This document shows, piece by piece, positions 26,444-33,276 of a stretch of 37,480 nt of DNA (position 1 is the stretch's first letter; each line of letters opens with the position of its first letter). Both the position numbers and the translations under genes were made by a program. The DNA is from Streptomyces albospinus (GTDB taxonomy: Bacteria > Actinomycetota > Actinomycetes > Streptomycetales > Streptomycetaceae): positions 1-37,480 of the forward strand of contig NZ_BMRP01000062.1 in assembly GCF_014648695.1 (NCBI RefSeq). The letters are read 5' to 3'. The notes beneath the pieces are model-generated. The model saw nothing but the letters and a program-made list of their open reading frames with translations. It searched no databases and was not told where the DNA came from.

Positions 26444-27331
26444 GTGGCAGAACAGGCCGAACAGGCAGCACAGGCAGCACAGCGAGAAGCGCCCGAACGG
26501 ACAGTCCCCACGGGGAAGGCCGGGGCATCCGGGACAACGGAGGCAGCAGGTCCGGCGGCGATACCCCCTACGGGGCCGGCCGGTCCGCCGCCCCGACCGG
26601 CCGCGGCCCTGCGCGACTCCGCCGTCATCAGGGACGCGCTGGGTGTCGGCGTGGCCGTCGGCCTCTCCGGCTTCGCCTTCGGGGTGACGTCCGCCGGCGC
26701 CGGGCTCGGCGTCTGGCAGACCTGTGCGCTGAGCCTGCTGGTCTTCACCGGGGCCTCCCAGTTCGCGCTGGTCGGCGCGCTCGCCGCGGGCGGCAACCCG
26801 CTCACCGCCGCCGCCGGGGCGTTCTTCCTGGGCGTCCGCAACGCCTTCTACGGGCTGCGGCTGTCCGCCGTCCTCGGCTACCGGGGCGCGGTCCGGCCGC
26901 TCGCCGCCCACTGGGTCATCGACGAGACCTCGGCCGTCGCCCTCGCCCAGCCCGACCGGCACCGCGCCCGCCTCGGCTTCACCGTCACCGGACTGACCCT
27001 GTACGTCCTGTGGAACCTCACCACCCTCGGCGGCGCCCTGGGAGCCGAGGCGCTCGGCGACACCGCCGCCTGGGGCCTGGACGCCGCCGGCCCCGCGGTC
27101 TTCCTGGCGCTGCTCGCGCCGATGCTGAGGACCGCCGTCGAGCGGGCCGCGGCCGGCCTGGCCGTCCTGCTGGTGTTGGGAACGCTCCCGGTCCTGCCCG
27201 CGGGCGTGCCGGTGCTGCTGTCGGCGCTGGCCGCACCCGCCGTCCTCGCCGTACAGGGGCGGGGCGGGCGCGCGGCCCCCGGGGGACCGGACACCGCGCA
27301 CCACCGCACCACCGGGGAGGACCGGGCATGA
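26444..27331 (+). CDS. azlC: AzlC-family branched-chain amino-acid exporter, large subunit
   Basis: 295 residues from GTG 26444. The first ~55 residues are an unusual Glu/Gln/Ala then Gly/Pro-rich cytoplasmic extension ('AEQAEQAAQAAQ'). The AzlC domain follows, with about seven hydrophobic helices: 'GVAVGLSGFAFGVTSAGAG', 'TCALSLLVFTGASQFALVGALAAGG', 'AGAFFLGVRNAFYGLRLS', 'HWVIDETSAVAL'. The 'TGASQFA' and 'RNAFYG' motifs are characteristic. Together with AzlD it exports branched-chain amino acids or analogues. The azlD ATG overlaps its stop codon as ATGA, so the two subunits are translationally coupled. Confidence 0.92.
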   Translation: MAEQAEQAAQAAQREAPERTVPTGKAGASGTTEAAGPAAIPPTGPAGPPPRPAAALRDSAVIRDALGVGVAVGLSGFAFGVTSAGAGLGVWQTCALSLLVFTGASQFALVGALAAGGNPLTAAAGAFFLGVRNAFYGLRLSAVLGYRGAVRPLAAHWVIDETSAVALAQPDRHRARLGFTVTGLTLYVLWNLTTLGGALGAEALGDTAAWGLDAAGPAVFLALLAPMLRTAVERAAAGLAVLLVLGTLPVLPAGVPVLLSALAAPAVLAVQGRGGRAAPGGPDTAHHRTTGEDRA

Positions 27332-27636
27332 ACACCTGGATCGCGATCGGCGTCACCGCCGTCGGCTGCTACCTGGTCAAGTTTCTCGGCCTGTCGGCGC
27401 CCGCCGGCATCCTGGAACGCCCGCTGGTCAAACGGCTGGCCGCGCTGCTCCCGGTGGCGCTGCTGGCCGCCCTCACCGCCCAGCAGACCTTCGGCGACGG
27501 GCCGCACCTGGTGCTCGACGCCCGGGCCGCCGGGCTGGCCGCGGCGGCCGTCGCGCTCGTCCTGAGGGCGCCGTTCCTGCTCGTCGTCGGGGCGGCGGTG
27601 GCGGTGACCGCCGGGGTGCGGGCGCTCGGCGGGTGA
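27328..27636 (+). CDS. azlD: AzlD-family exporter small subunit
   Basis: 102 residues, three to four hydrophobic helices ('WIAIGVTAVGCYLVKFLGL', 'LLPVALLAALTAQQTF', 'AALVLRAPFLLVVGAAVAVTAGVRAL'). ATG 27328 overlaps the azlC stop and has GGGGAGG 7 bases upstream. The 'RLAALLPVALLAAL' segment is the AzlD hallmark. It works with AzlC in the membrane. Confidence 0.93.
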   Translation: MNTWIAIGVTAVGCYLVKFLGLSAPAGILERPLVKRLAALLPVALLAALTAQQTFGDGPHLVLDARAAGLAAAAVALVLRAPFLLVVGAAVAVTAGVRALGG

Positions 27637-27663
27637 CCGCACCCCGGGTGCCGCCCCGGCCCC

Positions 27664-28587
27664 TCAGGCCATCGGCCGCCCGTATGCCCGCAGGGTGCGC
27701 AGCGCCTCCAGCGTCACCATCGGACGGCCCTCCAGCGCCGTACCGGGCGCCCACAGCCGCCAGTTGACGGGCCAGCCGCCGTCCTCCTCCTGGAGGGCGA
27801 CGAGATGGTCCAGCGCGACGTCCATCTCCTTGTCGGTGAACCAGCCGCGGGCCAGCGAGTCGGGCGAGGGGGCGAAGTGGTACGCGAAGTGGTGCTCCCC
27901 GGGGGCGTACCCCGCCGCCACCGGGACGTCCGCCGCCCGGTCCGGATCCAGCAGGACCAGGCCCTGCTCCCGGACGATCCGGCCCAGCCGCCGCGCCGCC
28001 GCCGCCGCCCGGGGCCGGTCCGGGGCGCCGTCCAGGAAGGCCAACGCCGCCTCGGCCTCGTAGGGATGGGTCTCCTCCAGGGACTCCACGGCCGCCCAGC
28101 AGTAGTCCGTGGCCCGGAACAGCCAGGCGTGCCACACCTGATTGCGATGCAGCACCCCCACCACCGGGCCGGTCGCCAGCAGCGCGCTCGGCGGATCGTC
28201 CACCACCGGGATCCACGGCGCGGCCGGGTAGCCGCGCAGCGAAGGGTGCACCGCCGGCAGCGCTCCTTCCGGCGTCGAGATCCGGGTCAGATAGCGGCAG
28301 ATCCGCTCCACCTGGCGGCCGTCGCAGCGCCCGATGCGGTCGAGGACCTTCAGCGCGTGCGCGGTGTGCAGCGGCTGGCTCACCGGACCGCGCAGATCGG
28401 GCTCCAGGGCGTGGCCGTAGCCGTCGTCGTCATTGCGGTAGGCGGCGAGCGCGGTCTCGACCGGGTCCGCGGCGCCGCCGAGGAAGTGGTACGCGAAGAG
28501 CCGCTGCTCCAGCACCCGGGCGGTCAGCCAGATGAAGCGCTCGGCGCGCGCCAGGAGGGTCGGTGAGGGGCTTACATTTTCGGCCAT
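27664..28587 (-). CDS. Squalene-cyclase-fold (alpha/alpha barrel) protein, function unknown
   Basis: 307 residues from the ATG at 28585-28587; the frame stays open upstream but lacks a ribosome binding site there. It has alternating helix pairs of the prenyltransferase/squalene-oxidase repeat fold, with a QW-like end 'ALQEEDGGWPVNW' and an 'NDDDGYGHALEPDLRGPVSQPLHTAHAL' segment. The DXDD acid motif of true squalene-hopene cyclases is not seen and the length is half that of such enzymes, so it is more likely a polysaccharide- or lipid-binding relative. There is no signal peptide. It is convergent with azlD (27-base gap) and stands alone, with a leaderless-type promoter. Confidence 0.75.
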   Translation of the reverse strand: MAENVSPSPTLLARAERFIWLTARVLEQRLFAYHFLGGAADPVETALAAYRNDDDGYGHALEPDLRGPVSQPLHTAHALKVLDRIGRCDGRQVERICRYLTRISTPEGALPAVHPSLRGYPAAPWIPVVDDPPSALLATGPVVGVLHRNQVWHAWLFRATDYCWAAVESLEETHPYEAEAALAFLDGAPDRPRAAAAARRLGRIVREQGLVLLDPDRAADVPVAAGYAPGEHHFAYHFAPSPDSLARGWFTDKEMDVALDHLVALQEEDGGWPVNWRLWAPGTALEGRPMVTLEALRTLRAYGRPMA

Positions 28588-28599
28588 GGCCTGACCGTA
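28588..28599 (-). promoter_or_regulatory. Leaderless-type -10 box before the cyclase-fold gene
   Basis: On the minus strand TACGGT (28599-28594), 6 bases, then ATG. No Shine-Dalgarno sequence is present and the -35 is weak. Confidence 0.45.
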
Positions 28600-28833
28600 G
28601 GCCTGAATTCCCCCGCTGGCACCGGCTGGCGGCCCGCTGCCCTCCGAGGGCGGGATCCTCACGGCATGCGGTTGACGGTCTTCCGGCAGCTCCGGGGCGT
28701 CTCCAGGAGTGGGACGGGGATTGCGGGCTGCCGGCGCGCATGCTGCAAGATCCCGGTGCGGAGTGCCGGAGCGTCACCGCGAAGCGCGAGGCACCCCAAC
28801 GACCTTGTCAGTCCCCCGCGTTAGTGTGCTGAC

Positions 28834-30060
28834 ATGCAGCTTCGGTATGGGTTCCGCCTGTACCCGAACGGGCCTCAGCGTGCCGCGCTGGCCAGGGCGT
28901 TCGGGTGCGCTCGGGTGGTGTTCAACGATGCGCTTCACGCTCGTGAGACCGCCCGTGCCGCCGGGCTGCCGTTGGTCACCTCGGGCGAGTTGTCCAAGCG
29001 GCTCACGGCCGTGAAGAAGACCCCCGAGAGGGCGTGGCTGACCGAGGTGTCGTCGGTGATCCTTCAGCAGTCCCTGCGGGACCTGGATACCGGGTACCGG
29101 TACTTTTTCGACTCCCTCAAGGGCAAGCGTCCGAAGATGGGACCGCCCCGGTTCAAGAGCCGCAAGGACACCCGGCAGGCGATCCGCTTCACCGCGAACG
29201 CGGGATGGAAGATCACCCTCGGTGGAAAGCTGCGCCTGCCCAAGGTCGGTGATGTGACGGTGAAGTGGTCCCGCACGCTGCCCTCCGTGCCGTCCACGCT
29301 GACGGTGATCAAGGACTCGGCCGGACGGTATTTCGCGTCGTTCGTGGTGGAGACCGGTCCGCAGGAGGTACTGCCCACCACCACGCCCGAGATCGGTATC
29401 GACCTGGGTCTTGGGCACTTCGCCGTTCTCTCGAACGGGACGAAGATCGACAGCCCGCGTTTCCTGCGGCGGGCCGAGAAGCAGTTGAAGAAGGCTCAGC
29501 GTTCCCTGTCTCGCAAGGAGAAGGGAAGCGCCAACCGGGACAAGGCCCGGTTTCGTCTCGCCCGTGCTCATGCGCGGGTGGCCGATGCGCGGCGCGAGTT
29601 CCACCACCAGCTCTCCACCCAGCTGATCCGCGAAAACCAAGCCATCGCGGTGGAGGACCTGGCGGTCAAGGGACTCGCCCGCACACGCCTGGCCAAGTCC
29701 GTACACGACGCCGGATGGTCGCAGTTCGTGGCCATGCTGGAGTACAAGGCCCGCCGGTACGGGCGGACCTTCGTGCGCATCGGACGGTTCGAGCGCACCT
29801 CCCAGGTCTGCTCGGCCTGCGGCGTCAAGGACGGTCCCAAACCCCTCCACATCCGCCAATGGACATGCGGAGCCTGCGGGGCCGTCCTGGACCGGGACAT
29901 CAACGCGGCGGTCAACGTTGCCCAGGCCGCCGGACTGGCGGTGACAGCCTGTGGAGCGCAGGTAAGACCGGAACGTGTTCCGGCACAGCGCGATGAACCA
30001 GGAACCCACCCGAAGCCGCGCCCGACAACGGCACGGCAGACGGGAATCGCCCTCCATTAG
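28834..30060 (+). CDS. tnpB: TnpB: RNA-guided nuclease of the IS200/IS605 family
   Basis: 408 residues, full length. TnpB proteins are RuvC-type nucleases guided by an RNA from the element's right end and are the ancestors of Cas12. The N-terminus has 'YGFRLYPNGPQRAALARAFGCARVVFNDAL', then 'GPPRFKSRKDTRQAIRF'. The RuvC triad looks intact: Asp190 in 'IGIDLGLGHFAVL', Glu274 in 'IAVEDLAVKGL', and Asp353/Asp355 in 'DRDINAAVN'. The zinc finger is CSAC...CGAC (Cys326, 329, 345, 348). The arginine-rich bridge region is also present. TAGTGT lies 6 bases before the ATG, giving a leaderless-type start with no Shine-Dalgarno. The last ~45 codons are low-complexity and overlap the predicted guide RNA. 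Confidence 0.9.
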   Translation: MQLRYGFRLYPNGPQRAALARAFGCARVVFNDALHARETARAAGLPLVTSGELSKRLTAVKKTPERAWLTEVSSVILQQSLRDLDTGYRYFFDSLKGKRPKMGPPRFKSRKDTRQAIRFTANAGWKITLGGKLRLPKVGDVTVKWSRTLPSVPSTLTVIKDSAGRYFASFVVETGPQEVLPTTTPEIGIDLGLGHFAVLSNGTKIDSPRFLRRAEKQLKKAQRSLSRKEKGSANRDKARFRLARAHARVADARREFHHQLSTQLIRENQAIAVEDLAVKGLARTRLAKSVHDAGWSQFVAMLEYKARRYGRTFVRIGRFERTSQVCSACGVKDGPKPLHIRQWTCGACGAVLDRDINAAVNVAQAAGLAVTACGAQVRPERVPAQRDEPGTHPKPRPTTARQTGIALH

Positions 30061-30077
30061 GTGGGCGAGGATGTCAA
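29930..30077 (+). ncRNA. Predicted omega RNA (right-end guide scaffold) of TnpB
   Basis: In studied TnpB systems the guide scaffold is the sense RNA covering the tnpB 3' end and the right end of the element, with the guide read from the flanking DNA just beyond. Here the tail of tnpB codes for a Pro/Arg/Thr-rich segment that does not look like folded protein, and it ends in the 30047-30068 hairpin. The 5' limit is a guess. The guide would begin at about 30078. Confidence 0.45.
30047..30068 (+). repeat. Right-end subterminal hairpin of the TnpB element
   Basis: TCGCCC-T-CC pairs with GG-T-GGGCGA around the loop ATTA, an imperfect hairpin with one T-T mismatch. The tnpB stop codon TAG (30058-30060) straddles the loop and the 3' arm. 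Such a hairpin is expected at the right end for TnpA recognition and as part of the guide scaffold. Confidence 0.6.
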
Positions 30078-30080
30078 ACG

Positions 30081-30296
30081 GTGGAGCGCACCGGCGTACT
30101 GGACCCGGCGAGGACCGGCGTCCTGGACCGCTACGACTTCCTGGCCGTGGACGCGGAGACCGGCCGGGTGGCGAACCGCCGCTACCTGGGGACCGGCTTC
30201 CTCTTCGACACGCTCCAGATGGCGGGCAACGCCACGCCCGGCGGTGTCTGGTGGCAGGGCACCGTCACCGGCGTCGTACGGATCGCGCCGAAGTGA
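30081..30296 (+). pseudogene. 3' remnant of an unidentified gene next to the TnpB right end
   Basis: An open frame of about 71 codons runs from the element's right edge to TGA 30294-30296 and has good coding character: 'DRYDFLAVDAETGRVANRRYLG' followed by 'GFLFDTLQMAGNATPGGVWWQGTVTGVVRIAPK'. The 'AVDAETGRV' phrase recalls beta-propeller repeats. The first codon, GTG 30081, has no ribosome binding site, and the frame is open leftwards into the element, so a 5'-truncated gene is more likely than a complete small one. A 16-bp near-perfect direct repeat (30090-30105 and 30114-30129, 15 of 16 identical) gives the TGVLDPARTGVLD duplication. I found no matching 5' half upstream of tnpB. Confidence 0.45.
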
Positions 30297-30312
30297 GCCG
30301 CGGGTGAGCGGC

Positions 30313-30379
30313 CGGCCGGGCGCGGGCACACGGAATGCGCCGGCGCCCGGCCGCCCGCCGAGGGGCGGGGCCGGGCGCC
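30313..30379. terminator. Convergent terminator with alternative hairpins
   Basis: Three related arms lie in the gap between the remnant gene and the terD-fusion stop: CGGCCGGGCGC (30313-30323), GGCGCCCGGCC (30342-30352) and GGCCGGGCGCC (30369-30379). The middle arm can pair with either outer arm, giving two mutually exclusive GC hairpins of about 11 bp. They would end transcription from both sides. No T tract. Confidence 0.6.
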
Positions 30380-30406
30380 GGAGGGACGGTCACACGGACC
30401 GGCGGG

Positions 30407-31570
30407 TCACTCGTACTCGCCGCCGTACTCGTCGCCCTCGTAGATGTAGTTGTTGACGACCTCGACCTGGGGCTCGTCGTCGCTGAAGGCCTCATTGAGC
30501 AGCGCACCGCCGACCAGGCCGGCCGCACCGGCGCCGAGCAGTGCGCCGGTGCCGAAGCGCCGGCCGCCCTGCTGGGGGCCGCCCTGCTGCGGGTAGCCCT
30601 GCTGGGCCTGGGGGTAGCCCTGCTGCGCCGGCTGCGGATAGCCCGCCTGGGCCTGCTGGGGGTAGCCCGCCTGGGCCGGGGTGTAGAACGGCGGGGTGGT
30701 GGTCTGGATCCGCTGCGCACAGCCGCCGCAGGTCTGGATCTGACGGGCCACGCCCCACTGCGGGGACCACATCACGGGCGTCATACCCGGGCCGTGGTTG
30801 GGGTCGAAGAAGCAGGTCATGTCGGAACTTCCTGTCGATTGCGGTGATGAGGCGGCGGTGAGGCCGGTTCCGGACGGCTCCGCTCCGGCGGCGGGCGCCA
30901 CGGGGAGAGACGCCACGGTGGGCGTGGGCGTTCCCACGGGGGCGGACTGTCCGGAAGCTGAGGATTGTGCGGGGCCGGCTCCGGCCGCCGGGGCGGGGCG
31001 CAGGACGTCGACGCCGAAGTCCTGGGCGATACCGGCGAGCCCGGAGGCGTAGCCCTGGCCGATGGCGCGGAACTTCCAGTCCGTGCCATGGCGGTAGAGC
31101 TCGCCGAAGACCATGGCGGTCTCGGTCGCGGCCTCGCCGGTGAGGTCGTAGCGGGCGAGCTCGGTGCCGCTGTCCTGGTCGAGCACCCGGATGTACGCGC
31201 TGCGGAGCTGGCCGAAGTTGTGCCGGCGCTGCTCGGCCTCGTAGATCGAGACCGGGAAGACGATCTTGGCGACCTCGGGCGGGACCGAGGCGAGGCGGAC
31301 CTCGATCTGCTCGCTGTCACCGCCGCCGGCCGGGCCGTTGCCGGAGTGCCGCACCGAACCGTCGGGGCTGCTGAGGTTGTTGAAGAAGACGAAGTGCTGG
31401 TCGGAGAGGACCTTGCCGGACGGGCCGCACAGCAGCGCGCTGGCGTCCAGGTCGTGGTCGGCTCCGGCGGCGGCGCCCACCTGCCAGCCCAGCCCCACCT
31501 TCACGGCGGTCAGACCGGGGGCCTGCTTGCTGAGCGACACATTGCCGCCCTTGGTCAGGGCCACGCCCAT
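30407..31570 (-). CDS. TerD domain fused to Cys motif, GYPQ repeats and glycine zipper
   Basis: 387 residues. The ATG at 31568-31570 has GGAGG 6 bases upstream; the frame is open further but without such a site. Residues 1-190 are a TerD domain with the calcium-binding stretch 'GADHDLDASALLC', 'FVFFNNLSSPDGSV' and 'RAIGQGYASGLAGIAQDFGVDV'. An Ala/Pro/Ser/Thr linker follows, then a small Cys region beginning 'TCFFDPNHGPGM' with C253, C281 and C284 ('TCGGCAQRI'). After that come about five Gly-Tyr-Pro-Gln repeats (about 300-345), a glycine-zipper-like hydrophobic stretch 'GALLGAGAAGLVGGALLNEAF', and an acidic, Tyr-rich tail. TerD proteins belong to a calcium-linked stress and tellurite-resistance system. 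The tail could dock the protein at membranes. Its promoter matches that of the other terD gene. Confidence 0.88.
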   Translation of the reverse strand: MGVALTKGGNVSLSKQAPGLTAVKVGLGWQVGAAAGADHDLDASALLCGPSGKVLSDQHFVFFNNLSSPDGSVRHSGNGPAGGGDSEQIEVRLASVPPEVAKIVFPVSIYEAEQRRHNFGQLRSAYIRVLDQDSGTELARYDLTGEAATETAMVFGELYRHGTDWKFRAIGQGYASGLAGIAQDFGVDVLRPAPAAGAGPAQSSASGQSAPVGTPTPTVASLPVAPAAGAEPSGTGLTAASSPQSTGSSDMTCFFDPNHGPGMTPVMWSPQWGVARQIQTCGGCAQRIQTTTPPFYTPAQAGYPQQAQAGYPQPAQQGYPQAQQGYPQQGGPQQGGRRFGTGALLGAGAAGLVGGALLNEAFSDDEPQVEVVNNYIYEGDEYGGEYE

Positions 31571-31614
31571 GAGCTTCCTCCATAACTGTCCCGGCTTCCG
31601 GCGTCCTTCGGCTA

Positions 31615-31654
31615 CAACGCGACGGAAATCGGCAGGGTTCCCCGCTTTGCGCAA
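31615..31654 (-). promoter_or_regulatory. ECF-type promoter plus TTGCGCAA operator of the terD-fusion gene
   Basis: Read on the minus strand: palindrome TTGCGCAA (31654-31647), 5 bases, GGAACC (31641-31636), 16 bases, CGTTG (31619-31615), then 44 bases to the ATG. GGAAC...CGTT is the pattern of extracytoplasmic-function sigma factors such as mycobacterial SigE. The palindrome touches the -35 from upstream. The second terD promoter has the same layout. Confidence 0.65.
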
Positions 31655-31787
31655 TGCCTAAAGTATGCGGCTGAGGCCGCATCAGACGATCGCCGCCACC
31701 CTGTTTTGGCGCACTGCCCACGCGACCGCGGGGCCGCGGCGGACCCCGGCCGGGGAATACGGGCCCCGCCCCGCCACCGGACCGCCG

Positions 31788-32456
31788 TCACGGTGCCACG
31801 GCCTTCCCCGCCTTCCCCCAGTTGTCGTGCAGCCGGTCCAGGTAGGACTGCGCCTGGCCCCCCGGCGGCACACCGCGGGCGAACGCCAGCATGTTGCCCG
31901 CGCCGGCGTTGTATCCCAGCGCCAGCAAGTCGTCCCGTGAGTACGAGGCGGACCAGTGCGCCGGCAACTGCCCCGCCAGATCGTGCAGATACCACGCCGC
32001 CGCCTCGACGGCGAGATTCCGGTCGTCGGGAAGCTCCTCCCACTTCCGGCCGGCGAAGTCGCGCCCCCGCTTGACCTCGTCGAAGGCGGCCCGGTGCATG
32101 TTCGCGACACCGAACGCGGCATCGGCCTTGTACCGCTGCCAGGCGCGCTCGAAGGCGGGGTCGTGCGGCTTGTACGCCTCGTTGTAGAGGATCGCCATCA
32201 CCAGCCGCGGAGCCACACCGGCCTTGACCGCGTACCTGCGCACCGCCGCCGCGCAGTCCGCCGGGTCGTATGCCGCGCCGGGCTGCGCCGTGGTCGGACC
32301 GGCACCGGGCGTCCGCGACGGCGCGCCGGTCGGCGTCGCCACGGGGGCCGGCGCGGCACCCTGCGGGGAACCGCGGTCGGTGGGCACCATGGCCCATACG
32401 GCCAGGGCGACGCCCGGCAGGACGAGCCATCGCCACCGCACCCGGGAATCAGCCAT
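31788..32456 (-). CDS. Membrane-anchored lytic transglycosylase (SLT domain)
   Basis: 222 residues; ATG at 32454-32456, with the purine stretch GAGAGAGTGAGG just upstream. A basic N-terminus and one hydrophobic segment ('WLVLPGVALAVWAMV', about 10-24) form a signal anchor, followed by a Pro/Thr/Ala linker. The catalytic domain starts near residue 65. The SLT glutamate is in 'AILYNEAYKP', with 'AAFGVANMHRAAFDEV' and 'LLALGYNAGAGNML' as the family's helix motifs. Such enzymes cleave peptidoglycan glycan strands outside the membrane. It lies between two terD genes on the same strand, 66 bases after the upstream terD stop, so it may be read from that promoter. Confidence 0.87.
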   Translation of the reverse strand: MADSRVRWRWLVLPGVALAVWAMVPTDRGSPQGAAPAPVATPTGAPSRTPGAGPTTAQPGAAYDPADCAAAVRRYAVKAGVAPRLVMAILYNEAYKPHDPAFERAWQRYKADAAFGVANMHRAAFDEVKRGRDFAGRKWEELPDDRNLAVEAAAWYLHDLAGQLPAHWSASYSRDDLLALGYNAGAGNMLAFARGVPPGGQAQSYLDRLHDNWGKAGKAVAP

Positions 32457-32522
32457 ACCTCACTCTCTCAGGTACGCGGAGCCGACCGGGCTCCGGCCGG
32501 CGGGCCGGCGCGCAGCCGCGCC

Positions 32523-33101
32523 TCAGCCGACGTTCACCCCGAAGTCCTGGGCGATACCGCGCAGGCCCGAGGCGTAGCCCTGGCCGATGGCGCGGAACTT
32601 CCACTCCGGGCCGTGGCGGTAGACCTCGCCGAACACCATGGCGGTCTCGGTGGACGCGTCCTCCGTGAGGTCGTAGCGGGCTATCTCCTGGCCGTTGGCG
32701 TGGTTGACCACCCGGATGAAGGCGTTGCGGACCTGGCCGAAGCTCTGGCCGCGCTGTTCGGCCTCGTAGATGGAGACCGGGAAGACGATCTTGGCGACAT
32801 CGGCCGGCACCGAGGAGAGGTTGATCTCGATCTGCTCGTCGTCGCCGTGGCTGCCGCCGGTGAGGTTGTCGCCGGAGTGCACCACGGAACCGTCGGGGCT
32901 GCTGAGGTTGTTGAAGAAGACGAAGTGCTGGTCGGAGACGACCTTGCCGGACGGCGCGCAGAGCAGCGCGGAGGCGTCGAGGTCGTAGTCCGCGCCGGTG
33001 GTGGTGCGGACGGCCCAGCCCAGGCCGATCGTCACGGCGCTGAGGCCCGGGGCCTCCTTGCTGAGCGAAACATTGCCGCCCTTGGACAGGGTCACACCCA
33101 T
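32523..33101 (-). CDS. TerD-family tellurium-resistance/stress protein
   Basis: 192 residues, a plain single-domain TerD. ATG at 33099-33101 with GGAGGG 6 bases upstream. Motifs: start 'MGVTLSKGGNVSLSKEAPGL', calcium-binding 'GADYDLDASALLC', 'QHFVFFNNLSSPDGSVVHSGDN', 'IVFPVSIYEAEQRGQSFGQVRNAFIRV' and the end 'RAIGQGYASGLRGIAQDFGVNVG'. It is very similar to the N-terminal domain of the terD-fusion protein; the two probably arose by duplication, and the fusion gained its tail later or this copy lost it. TerD proteins bind calcium and are linked to tellurite, phage and envelope stress. No TerB, TerC or TerZ partner is in the window. Confidence 0.94.
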   Translation of the reverse strand: MGVTLSKGGNVSLSKEAPGLSAVTIGLGWAVRTTTGADYDLDASALLCAPSGKVVSDQHFVFFNNLSSPDGSVVHSGDNLTGGSHGDDEQIEINLSSVPADVAKIVFPVSIYEAEQRGQSFGQVRNAFIRVVNHANGQEIARYDLTEDASTETAMVFGEVYRHGPEWKFRAIGQGYASGLRGIAQDFGVNVG

Positions 33102-33146
33102 GAAAAACCCTCCAGCAGTCCTGTGCCTGTGTGCTGTCGTTCCTGA

Positions 33147-33186
33147 CAACGAGGGGAAACCCCTCCTTGGTTCCATGATTGCGCAA
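33147..33186 (-). promoter_or_regulatory. ECF-type promoter plus TTGCGCAA operator of terD
   Basis: Minus strand: TTGCGCAA (33186-33179), 4 bases, GGAACC (33174-33169), 17 bases, CGTTG (33151-33147), then 45 bases to the ATG. The palindrome-to-CGTTG distance is 27 bases, identical to the terD-fusion promoter although the two inner spacings each differ by one. Confidence 0.65.
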
Positions 33187-33276
33187 CCACTAAAATGTCT
33201 TGACGGCAGGCGGCACGGCCGGGTCCCGGCAGGTGGCGCGCGGTGGGCACAACGGGATCGGTCAGGGAGCAGCAGG

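Larger units (their letters stand above)
28807..30077 (+). mobile_element. TnpB-only IS200/IS605-type element (IS1341-like)
   Basis: A single transposase-associated gene, tnpB, with no tnpA in the window. Left side: GTCAG (28807-28811) pairs with CTGAC (28829-28833) to give a subterminal hairpin ending at the tnpB start; the exact left boundary cannot be fixed and may be further upstream. Right side: a hairpin at 30047-30068 followed by GATGTCAA; TCAA at 30074-30077 resembles the right-end cleavage tetranucleotide known for IS608. There are no inverted terminal repeats or target duplication, as expected for the family. tnpB has visibly lower GC than its neighbours. The element needs a TnpA in trans to move. 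Confidence 0.7.

Noticed and set aside
28588..28833. A plus-strand frame (28563-28832) as the 5' half of the gene broken by the TnpB element.
   Set aside because: The translated sequence is Arg/Pro/Cys-rich and overlaps the start of the opposing cyclase-fold gene; it shows no continuity with the remnant.
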